64,000 bases of DNA from contig NZ_JAQIJT010000001.1 of assembly GCF_036946125.1 (NCBI RefSeq), positions 1,140,501 to 1,204,500 of the forward strand. Reading direction: 5' to 3'. Shown one piece after another: positions 17,079 to 24,924 of this stretch (position 1 is the first letter of the stretch; each line of letters starts with the position of its first letter). Source of the stretch: Sphingomonas adhaesiva. GTDB lineage: Bacteria > Pseudomonadota > Alphaproteobacteria > Sphingomonadales > Sphingomonadaceae. The position numbers were made by a program, and so were the translations under genes. The notes under the pieces were generated by a model, which was given only the letters and a program-made list of their open reading frames with translations, had not been told where the DNA came from and did not search any database.

Positions 17079-19617
17079 GTGACGGGGCGCCGCGAGCGGT
17101 GCGGGGGGTTGTCGGGGGTTGCGATCGCGCTGTCGGTCGCGGCGCTGCTCCCCTGCGTCCCGGCGCGCGCGGCGGGGGCCGAGACGGTGACGCGCACGCC
17201 GCTGCCGCGCGACGTGCCGGCGGGGCCGCTCGACGTCGTCCTGCGCCGCGTCGCGGCGGATGCGGACGAGCAGATCCTGGTCGATCCGGCGATCGTGGCG
17301 CGGCGCCGCGCGCCGCCGGTCGCGCGCGGCACCCCGCTCGACGTCGCGCTGGCGTTGGTGCTGGAGGGAAGCGGGCTGTCGATCCGCCGCGTCGGACCGG
17401 GGGTGCTGGTCGTGGTCGCGCCCCCGCCGCGGCCGGACGACCTGCGCGCGCGCGACCCCGACATCGTCGTCACCCGCGCTGCGCCGTCCCACCCTGCTGA
17501 GCGAGGCGGGGCCGGACCTGGCGGTCGTGTCCGGCGCGACGCTGGCGCAGACCCGTACCGTCGAGCGCCGCGCGCTCGTGCGCCTGCTGCCCGCGCTGAC
17601 CGCGACCACGACCGGGCCGATGCAGCAGCGGCTGTCGGTGCGCGGCGTGCTGGGAACGGGGGAGGGGACGGTCGGAATCTATTTCGGCGAAATTCCCGTC
17701 ACCGCGCCGTCCGGCACCGGGTTCGATCCCGGCGGCATGTCGCCCGACATCGACCTGATCGATATCGAGCGGGTCGAGCTGCTGAAGGGGCCGCAGGGGA
17801 CGTTGTACGGCGCGTCGTCGATGGGGGGCACGTTGCGCACGATCTTCCGCCAGCCCGATGCCGATCGCTGGGCGGCGGAGGTCGGCACCGAGATCGGCGC
17901 GACCACCGGCGGCGGGCCGGGCGCGGCGTTGTCGGCGATGGTCAACGTGCCGCTGGTGCGCGAGCGACTGGCGTTGCGCGTGGTCGCGGGGCGGCGGCGG
18001 ATCGGGGGCGCGATCGACAATGCGCGGCTGGGCTACCGCGACGGCGACACCGCGGACCGCGACAGCGCGCGCGTCGCGCTCGCCTGGACGCCCGACGACC
18101 GGCTGCGCATCGACCTGTCCGCGCTGGTGCAGGAGAACCGCATCGCGGACGGCGGCGTCGGCGTGCTGGACGACGGCCCGCGGCGCGCCGACCTGCCGGT
18201 GCGCGTGCCCAGCAGCGAGCGGTTGCGGCTGGTCAGCGGCACGCTGCGCTGGGCGCCGGGCGCGCTGCGGCTGACCGCGACGCTGTCGCACTACGACTGG
18301 CGCACGGTGCGTCAGATCGACTTCACCAACGTGCTGGCGCGCCAGCGGGGGAGCGAGGCGGCCTGTCGCCGTTACGGCGTCGCCGCGGGACTGGGCGCGA
18401 GCTGTACCGACGCGGTGCGGGCGAGCTATCGCGCGTGGCTGGAGACGCGGCTGCCGGCGGTGCTCTTCCAGCCGATGGCGCTCCGCAGCAGCATCGCGGA
18501 GGTGCGCTTGTCCGACGACGGCAACGGTCCGTGGCGCTGGACGGTCGGCGCCTTCGCGGAGCGCCGCTCCGACCGTGCCGACAGCAACACCGCGCGCGCC
18601 GATGCGGCGACGGGGGCGCTGATCCTCCCGCTCGACCTGACCGGACAGCGCCTGCTCGACATGCGGCTCGACCAGCAGGCGGTCTATGCGGAGGGCAGCC
18701 GCGTGCTGGGGGGCGGCTTCACCGCGACGCTCGGCGCGCGCGCCTATCGCTACGTCCGCGTGGCGGGCGGATCGGTGCCGGTGCCCAATATCGTCACCGG
18801 CACCGGGCTGGTCGAGGAGGCGCGCTATCGCACCACCGCGACGGGCCGCAACCTGAAGGCCGCGCTCGACTGGCGTGGCGGCGGCGGGCTGCTGGTGCGG
18901 CTGATCGCGTCGGAGGGATTCCGTCCCGGCGGGGTCAACATCACCCCCGAACTGACCCCGGACGAGCGCGTGTTCCGCGCCGATCACCTGTGGAACTACG
19001 AACTGGGCGTGAAGCTGCCGCTGCCCGCGGCGTCGAGCGTGGAGGCGAGCGCCTTCCACATCGACTGGAGCGACACGATCTTCGTCGCGAGCAGCGCCAA
19101 TGGCGCGTTCCTCTACAACACCAACCTGTCGTCGGTGGATATCGATGGCGTCGAGGGGCGCGTGGCCACCGCGCTGGCGGGGTGGCGGCTGGCGGTGGCG
19201 GCGACGTGGCTGTCGGCGCGACTGGCCGCGGACGCGATGCCCAACACGATGGAGGGGACCGGGCGGCGGGGCGACCGGCTGCCGCTGGTGCCGGCGCTGA
19301 CCTGGGTGGCGAGTGCGGACAGGAGGTGGCGTGCGGGGCCGGGGGCAAGCGTCACGCTGGGCGCGCTGGCCAGCGGCAGCAGCGGTTTCTTCTCAGCCTT
19401 CGGGGCCGATAATCCGTTCCGCGAACGCACCCCGGCGCGGATGCTGCTGGACCTGTACGCCAGCTACCAGCGGGGCGGCTGGTCGATCCGGCTGGGCGTG
19501 GACAATGTCGCCGACGCGCTGGCGCCGTCACGCGTCTTTTCCAGCGCGTTCGGGGAGCGGCAGGTCTATTCGGCGCGACCGCGCACCACGACTTTGACGA
19601 TCGGCTGGGCGTTATGA
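17079..19617 (+). pseudogene. TonB-dependent receptor with STN signalling domain, frameshifted
   Basis: An outer-membrane receptor of the FecA-like transducing class. The first frame (GTG at 17079) encodes a signal peptide and an STN domain (PRDVPAGPLDVVLRRVAAD to about residue 110). The plug and barrel continue in the next frame: RRPTLLSEAGPDLAVVSGA, VELLKGPQGTLYGASSMGG, ending TTLTIGWAL at 19617. Removing one C from CCC at 17473-17475 joins the frames as DIVVTALRRPTLL. With FecI and FecR it forms a cell-surface signalling system; the ligand cannot be told. Confidence 0.82.
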
Positions 19618-19621
19618 GGGC

Positions 19622-20539
19622 TCACCGAAACGTCAGCGCCGGACGACCGGCGATATAGGCCGAGGCGGGGTCCGCGAACGGGAAGCCGGCGGCGGCGATC
19701 CGCCCCATGCCGAGCGCGAGCGTCCCGTGCCGCCCGTCCTGCCGCACCGCCGCGTCGAGCCGCTCCATCCATTCGGGTGCGACCGCCAGGCCGTTCGCCG
19801 TCCGGATCAGCGGACGGCCGGGGCGCGACAGGGCCGCCACCCGGCGGCGGACGGTGCTTTCCGCGATCGAGAACAGCCGCGCCAGGGTCGCCACGCGCAC
19901 CGTGCGGGGTCGCGCCACGCCCGGCGGCGCGTCCGCTGCGTCGGCCGTTGCGGCGATGATGCCGTAGACCAGCGCCAGATCGGTGGCGATCGGGATCAGC
20001 GTGCGATGCTGGTCGGCCATTGCCAGGACGATGTCGATCGCGGTGCGCACGCCATCGGCGCGGTCGAACGCGCGCGGGGCTCCCGACGCGGGGCGGGTGA
20101 CGAGCCCGGCGCGCACCGCATCCTCGACATAGCGGACGACGATGTCGTGGATCTGGTCCATCGCCTGCATCAGGTCCGCCTGTGCGCAGACGTCCGACGC
20201 GATCCGCACCCCCAGCGCGTCGCGCCGGCACAGGCCCTGGGCGATCAACGTGCCGACGTGGCGGCGCACCGTTTCGAACGGGCGCCCCAGCGACATGGCG
20301 ACGGAGTTGATCGAAATGGGGCGATCGGTGTCGCCCGACGACAGCCTGACGTTGAGAAACAACGCGAAGACCGTCGCCCGATCCAGGTCGCCGGCGAACA
20401 ATCGTCCCGCAATGGCGTGAAAGGATGTGTGAAGCTGCGCCAACAGGCAGGTGGCTACCGTCATGGCAGGCGATGGTGAAGCGTTGACATCCATCTTTCC
20501 GCCGGCATGAATCGGGGCGACGGACACGTGACGTGGCAT
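19622..20539 (-). CDS. Twin winged-helix protein A, unknown family
   Basis: A 305-residue protein I do not recognise as a named family. ATG at 20539 follows AAAGGG. No membrane helix or signal is visible. Two helix-turn-helix units are apparent: one near 70-108 (SINSVAMSLGRPFETVRRHV) and one near 212-250 (ATLARLFSIAESTVRRRVAA). The motif RPFETVRRHV recurs as LPFETVRRHV in the adjacent protein, so the two are paralogues. Likely a DNA-binding regulator built from a duplicated helical-plus-winged-helix module. It converges with the TonB receptor gene; 4 bases separate the stops. Confidence 0.75.
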   Translation of the reverse strand: MPRHVSVAPIHAGGKMDVNASPSPAMTVATCLLAQLHTSFHAIAGRLFAGDLDRATVFALFLNVRLSSGDTDRPISINSVAMSLGRPFETVRRHVGTLIAQGLCRRDALGVRIASDVCAQADLMQAMDQIHDIVVRYVEDAVRAGLVTRPASGAPRAFDRADGVRTAIDIVLAMADQHRTLIPIATDLALVYGIIAATADAADAPPGVARPRTVRVATLARLFSIAESTVRRRVAALSRPGRPLIRTANGLAVAPEWMERLDAAVRQDGRHGTLALGMGRIAAAGFPFADPASAYIAGRPALTFR

Positions 20540-20627
20540 GTCCCTTTCCCCGGAAAGTCGGCCGAATCCAATATGCGACTTGGTGAGGGTTAGGGGCGAT
20601 GTGGCTTTCGTCACACCATGGCGTTGC

Positions 20628-21566
20628 TCAATTCGGGGCGTCGCTACCCGATGTGGCGCCTTTCTCGGCGCCGAGGGCGGCAAGCTCGTCGAGCAGGCGG
20701 CGGAACGGAGCGATCAGGCGCCGCTGGTGCTCGACGTGACGCTCGCTCATGAGTTCGCGCGCGGGAAGGATGACGCCGCCTCCGGCATGCGAGAGCGTCC
20801 CCGCGGCCAGCAGGGCGGCGACGTGGCGGCGCACGGTTTCGAACGGCAGCCGCGTATCCCGCGCGATCGCGCGTGGCCCGGTAGGGCGTCGCGCATCGTC
20901 GGGCAGGGGGCGGTGCTGATGCGCGTAGCGGAGCGACAGCGCCGGATCGTCGAGCAGGTGGCGGGTGTTGGCGTGCGCGATCGCCAGCCGGATCATCGCC
21001 GGAACGACGCCGTCGTCGAAGGCCACCACCTCCTCGATCCAACGGGTTGTGACATCCAGGTCCAGGCGGGACACCCGCGCGGGATCGCCCTCCTGCGCGG
21101 CGCGCGCCGCGGTGGCGATCCGCAGTCCCTGCGCCTCCATCGTGACGAGCATCGTCAGCAGCGCGGTGCGATCCTTCTCCACCTCCGCCGCGCCCGCGCC
21201 CAGGAGCGTGACCGCAGGGGGCACCAGGAAGCCGTCGTCGCGCTGCTGGAGCAGGCCCGCGATTCGCAACCGGGCGGCGCGGCGCCGGGCGGTTTCGTAC
21301 GACAGCCCGCTCGCCTGCGCCATCGCGGCGAGCGGAACGGCGATGGGATGGGGCGCCGCCGGGCCGGTCGTACGGAGCGCCGGCAGCGACAGGGCACGCG
21401 TCATCTGGACCAGCAGCGCATCGGCCGCATCCACGCCGAGCGCCGCCGGCCAGCGGGTCAGCCGATCGAGCACCAGCGCATTGATGAAGCGCGCGACGAA
21501 GCGCAGCCGGTCGCTCCCGGCATCCTGACCCACCGTCAGCTGTATTGGCTCCGCCCCGGCCATCAT
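20628..21566 (-). CDS. Twin winged-helix protein B, paralogue of the neighbour
   Basis: A protein of about 312 residues if started at ATG 21566 (GGGGAAG lies upstream); ATG at 21593 or GTG at 21614 are alternatives. It repeats the layout of its neighbour: helical segment, winged helix near 75-112 (PLAAMAQASGLSYETARRR), helical segment, winged helix near 235-275 (AIARDTRLPFETVRRHV). No named family is recognised. Both genes point the same way with 88 bases between them and probably arose by duplication. A role in transcriptional control is inferred only from the helix-turn-helix units. Confidence 0.72.
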   Translation of the reverse strand: MMAGAEPIQLTVGQDAGSDRLRFVARFINALVLDRLTRWPAALGVDAADALLVQMTRALSLPALRTTGPAAPHPIAVPLAAMAQASGLSYETARRRAARLRIAGLLQQRDDGFLVPPAVTLLGAGAAEVEKDRTALLTMLVTMEAQGLRIATAARAAQEGDPARVSRLDLDVTTRWIEEVVAFDDGVVPAMIRLAIAHANTRHLLDDPALSLRYAHQHRPLPDDARRPTGPRAIARDTRLPFETVRRHVAALLAAGTLSHAGGGVILPARELMSERHVEHQRRLIAPFRRLLDELAALGAEKGATSGSDAPN

Positions 21567-21683
21567 CCGCCCGCTTCTTCCCCAGACGACCATGACGGAT
21601 CGATCGGTAGCCACGCGCGCGGTCCGCGCTCAATCGTGCGATTGCCCGATTTGACGCGGGGCGGGCGGAGGCGGGCGACGAAA

Positions 21684-21712
21684 AACGGCCCGATCCGCGG
21701 GATCGGGCCGTT
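21684..21712 (-). terminator. Rho-independent terminator of the sugar transferase gene
   Basis: A perfect 13-bp stem (21684-21696 with 21700-21712) and a three-base loop lie 24 bases after the stop of the minus-strand gene at 21737. They are followed on that strand by a run of five U (21685-21681). Confidence 0.8.
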
Positions 21713-21736
21713 CGAATGACGCACCGGGCGGGAAGG

Positions 21737-22435
21737 TCAGTAGGAGCCCTTGGCCATCAGTACGCTGGGAACGGTGATCGCCAGGATGCGGATATCCATC
21801 GCGGCGTTGCGGCTGCGCGAATAGGCGACGTCCATCGCGACGCGGCGGCGGTACGAGGTGTCGTTGCGACCGCTCACCTGCCACAGCCCGGTGATCCCCG
21901 GACGCACGCTGCAATAGTGACGAATGTACCGACCGTAGCGCAGCGCCTCCGCCTCGACGATGGGGCGCGGGCCGACCAGGCTCATCTCGCCCTTCAGCAC
22001 GTTGAACAGCTGCGGCAGCTCGTCCAGGCTGCTCTTGCGCAGGAAACCGCCGATGCCGACGATGCGGGGATCGTTGCGCAGCTTGTGGTCCTTCGCCCAT
22101 TCGGCGCGCGCGGCGGGATCGGTGCGCAGCAGTTCCTGCAACCGCGCCTCCGCATCGGTGGCCATGGTGCGGAACTTCAGGCAGCGGAACATGCGACCGC
22201 CGCGGCCGATCCGGGGCTGCGCGAAGAAGATCGGGCCGGGGTTGGCGACATAGGTGCACAGCGCGATGGCGATCATCAGCGGCGCGAAGAAGATGATCGC
22301 GACCAGCGAGACCATCACGTCCAGCCCGCGGGTCACCCGCTGATCCCACAGGAACGAAGGCAACGCCGATCGCAGCGAGGCATGGCTCGAGCGATCGCGC
22401 ATATCGTCCATCGCTGTCGGTGCCACGGATGCCAT
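21737..22435 (-). CDS. Polyprenyl-phosphate sugar-1-phosphate transferase (priming glycosyltransferase)
   Basis: A 232-residue enzyme of the bacterial sugar transferase family, which moves a sugar-1-phosphate onto undecaprenyl phosphate to start exopolysaccharide or O-unit synthesis. One N-terminal membrane helix (about 38-62) is followed by the catalytic domain with FRCLKFRTM, SLDELPQLFNVLKGEMSLVG, GPRP and RPGITGLWQVSGR. It is the short form lacking the extra N-terminal helices of WbaP. ATG at 22435 follows AAAGGGG. No other polysaccharide gene is nearby, so it appears to be an orphan. Upstream, 22436-22664 holds no gene and is AT-richer than its surroundings. Confidence 0.9.
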   Translation of the reverse strand: MASVAPTAMDDMRDRSSHASLRSALPSFLWDQRVTRGLDVMVSLVAIIFFAPLMIAIALCTYVANPGPIFFAQPRIGRGGRMFRCLKFRTMATDAEARLQELLRTDPAARAEWAKDHKLRNDPRIVGIGGFLRKSSLDELPQLFNVLKGEMSLVGPRPIVEAEALRYGRYIRHYCSVRPGITGLWQVSGRNDTSYRRRVAMDVAYSRSRNAAMDIRILAITVPSVLMAKGSY

Positions 22436-22664
22436 GGTAACCCCTTTCGTTGTGCACTGCACCAATACAGGAAGGTCAACGGAATTTTAAGAGTGAAAAG
22501 GATCGATCCGGATCGCTTCGGGCCCAAATTGGGTCACTTCGTCGTGCAAGTGCAAAATGCGATATTACCGATTTCCGGCGCGAAACGCGGAATTTTCGGT
22601 TTGGCTCCATCGCTTATGAAAGTTTTTACCATCCGGCGGCGAGACGACGCCGGCGTGCGACCAG

Positions 22665-22964
22665 TCAACGGATGGCGGGTGCCAGAAGGCGGCGCAGGGG
22701 CGCCAGAAGCCGCGTCGCGGCGACCGACAAGAGCAGCACGACGAGCGCCGCGGCGACCGATACGGCGACGATGAAGCGGACGAGTCGCTCGCCGGTCAGG
22801 CCCGCGCCGCACATCCACCACGCGATGCCGAGCAGCAGCAGGGCGGCGGCGCGCAGCAGCACGATCTGGCCACGGCGGGTCGCCCCCGAGTCGCGGCGGA
22901 AGCGATGGCTGGCGGCGGCGAGCAGCAGCAGCGCCAGCGCGGCGGGGAGAATGGCCTCAGGCAT
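22665..22964 (-). CDS. DUF3325 small membrane protein
   Basis: A 99-residue protein with three hydrophobic helices (about 3-17, 36-54, 62-88), matching the DUF3325 proteins that accompany PepSY membrane proteins in iron-uptake loci. Function is unknown. ATG at 22964 overlaps the end of the PepSY gene by 8 bases, so it is the last gene of the three-gene operon. Confidence 0.78.
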   Translation of the reverse strand: MPEAILPAALALLLLAAASHRFRRDSGATRRGQIVLLRAAALLLLGIAWWMCGAGLTGERLVRFIVAVSVAAALVVLLLSVAATRLLAPLRRLLAPAIR

Positions 22965-24513
22965 GCGTCACCTCGCGAATCGCGCGGGCGCGCCGCGCGG
23001 GTGCGGCACGCGGGCGTCCGGCGCGCTGCGCCGCGACCGCCAGCAACGCCGCCAGCGCCAGGAGCGCCGCGTCGAACGCGATGAACAGGGTATCGCCGGA
23101 CCAGGCGCGGGAGATGAGGACGAGGTCCGCCACCGCCGTCGCCGCGAAGGCGATGGCGCCGAGCGCGAAGGCGACGCGCCACGCGCGCGCCGGCGACAGC
23201 AGCAACTGACCCGCCGCGACCGCGCCCCAGGTCCAGAACATGGCCGCCACCTCCAGATCGGCCCGGCCCGCCAGATTGGCGGGGAGCAGACGATTGGCGA
23301 GGAGATACGCGGCCATGCCGACCGGCAGCCCCGCGATCGCGGCGATGTTCAACCGCTCGACCAGTCGCAGGCCGCGGAACGGGGCGGCGCCGGGCCGGCG
23401 GCGCGCGGCGGTCCACAGCAGCAGCCCGGTGCCGACCATCGCCGCCCCGGTCGTGCCGAGCAGGAACAGCAGCCACCGCAGCGCGGGAGCGGCGAACTGC
23501 GCCATGTGCAGCCCGATCATCACCCCGAAGGTCGAGACGATCGGCCCGGCGGGCGGCGAGGCGGCGATGACGCGGCCGGTCGCGCCGGCATAGGTGACGC
23601 TCGGCGCGCGCGCGTCGATCGACCGCGCCCCGCTGCGCGAGACGGTGACGGTCGCGGCGGCGTCGCCGGGGTTGCGGATGACGACGCGCGACGGCTCGCC
23701 CCGCAGGCGGCGTTCCGCATCGCGCAGCAGCGGGGCGATCGGCACCAGCGCGGCCGGGCGGCCCGAAGCCTCGCGCTCGGGCGCGGTGCCATAGGCGTCG
23801 TAGCTGAAGTCGATCGGCTTGGCGTAATTGGTGGCGATCGGCCACGGCATGTACATCACGACCAGCGTCATCAGTCCCGTATAGGTGATGACGGCGTGGA
23901 ACGGCAGCGCCAGCACCGCGCTGGCGTTATGCGCGTCGAGCCAGCTGCGCTGCCCCTTGTTCCAGCGCAACGTGAAGAAGTCGGCGAAGATGCGCTTGTG
24001 CGTGATGACGCCGGAGACGATCGCGGTGAGCATGAACAGCGCGCACAGCCCGGCGAGCCAGCGGCCCCAGGGGTGCGGCAGCTGGAGCTGGAAGTGGAAG
24101 CGATAGAATTGCTCCCCGCCGCGTGTCTCGCGCGCGGCGATCGGCGCGCCGGTGGCGGGGTCGAGTTCCAGTTCGGGGCTGCGCCGGCGCGGCGCGCCCT
24201 CGCTCGGCTTCGGCATGGCGAACACGCGGGTCATCGCGGTGCGGGCGTCGGGCAGGTAGATGAACCATTGCAGGTCGTCGCCGTGCCCCTGGCGCTGCAA
24301 GGCGGCGACCGCCGCGGCGGCGGCCTCCGCGGGGGCGGTGCGGTTCGCGGGCAGTTCCGGCTGCATCCAGCGGGTGATCTCGGGCCGGAAATAGCTCGCG
24401 GTGCCGGTCAGGAACATGGCGAAGAGGATCCAGCCGGCGAGCAGTCCCAGCCAGCCGTGGATCCAGGCCATCGCCTGACGCAGCGAGCGCACGGGCAGGG
24501 CGGTCGCGCTCAT
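22957..24513 (-). CDS. PepSY-associated membrane protein, siderophore/iron-uptake linked
   Basis: A 518-residue inner-membrane protein with four or more strong helices. The first region (AMAWIHGWLGLLAGWILFAM) and the central FHFQLQLPHPWGRWLAGL and GLHMAQF blocks are typical of PepSY-TM proteins with periplasmic loops. Members are found beside siderophore receptors and are thought to act in ferri-siderophore reduction; that role is inference. ATG at 24513 overlaps the DUF3649 stop (ATGA). Confidence 0.87.
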   Translation of the reverse strand: MSATALPVRSLRQAMAWIHGWLGLLAGWILFAMFLTGTASYFRPEITRWMQPELPANRTAPAEAAAAAVAALQRQGHGDDLQWFIYLPDARTAMTRVFAMPKPSEGAPRRRSPELELDPATGAPIAARETRGGEQFYRFHFQLQLPHPWGRWLAGLCALFMLTAIVSGVITHKRIFADFFTLRWNKGQRSWLDAHNASAVLALPFHAVITYTGLMTLVVMYMPWPIATNYAKPIDFSYDAYGTAPEREASGRPAALVPIAPLLRDAERRLRGEPSRVVIRNPGDAAATVTVSRSGARSIDARAPSVTYAGATGRVIAASPPAGPIVSTFGVMIGLHMAQFAAPALRWLLFLLGTTGAAMVGTGLLLWTAARRRPGAAPFRGLRLVERLNIAAIAGLPVGMAAYLLANRLLPANLAGRADLEVAAMFWTWGAVAAGQLLLSPARAWRVAFALGAIAFAATAVADLVLISRAWSGDTLFIAFDAALLALAALLAVAAQRAGRPRAAPARRARAIREVTHA

Positions 24514-24836
24514 GGACGTGTTCCGATCCACCACAGCAGCGCCGCGCCGGGCAGCGCCATGCCCCAGACGAGCGCCGCCACGCGCCCCAGCCGCGGCTCG
24601 ACGAAGCACCATAGTCCGATCGCGGGATAGACGAGGAACGACAGGATCAGCCCGGCCACGGTCGCCTCCACCCGCGCGACCGGCAGCCACCGCGCCACCA
24701 GCGAGGCGAGCACCGCCGCCGCGGCATAGCCGCCGACCAGCGCGGTAAGGCAACGCGCCGCCATCGCCAGCGCCGCCGGTCGCACGCGCCGCCGCACGCG
24801 CGGGGGCGGCACGGGGCGGGGATCGATCCGCTGCAT
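24510..24836 (-). CDS. DUF3649 small membrane protein
   Basis: A 108-residue protein with three membrane helices after a basic, proline-rich N-terminus. It fits the DUF3649 (iron transporter-associated) family in size and in its fixed position before a PepSY protein. ATG at 24836 is the first gene of the DUF3649-PepSY-DUF3325 operon. It is divergent from the siderophore receptor and shares an 88-base control region with it. Confidence 0.75.
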   Translation of the reverse strand: MQRIDPRPVPPPRVRRRVRPAALAMAARCLTALVGGYAAAAVLASLVARWLPVARVEATVAGLILSFLVYPAIGLWCFVEPRLGRVAALVWGMALPGAALLWWIGTRP

Positions 24837-24891
24837 CAACAATTTGCCGCACCCCCCTTGCCGAACCGTGACCGCGCTTCTAGCAGCGTAT

Positions 24892-24910
24892 GCAAGTCAC
24901 TATCAATAAC
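24892..24910. promoter_or_regulatory. Candidate Fur box between iron-uptake operons
   Basis: The minus-strand reading GTTATTGATAGTGACTTGC agrees with the classical 19-base Fur consensus at 12 positions by my count. It sits in the divergent region, 15 bases upstream of the receptor start and 56 bases upstream of the DUF3649 start, and could repress both operons under iron sufficiency. Confidence 0.45.
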
Positions 24911-24924
24911 AAAAGGGAACCAAC

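Noticed and set aside
15318..19617. Programmed ribosomal frameshifting in FecR and the TonB receptor
   Set aside because: No slippery heptamer, stimulatory structure or family precedent is visible; a mutation or sequence error is simpler.
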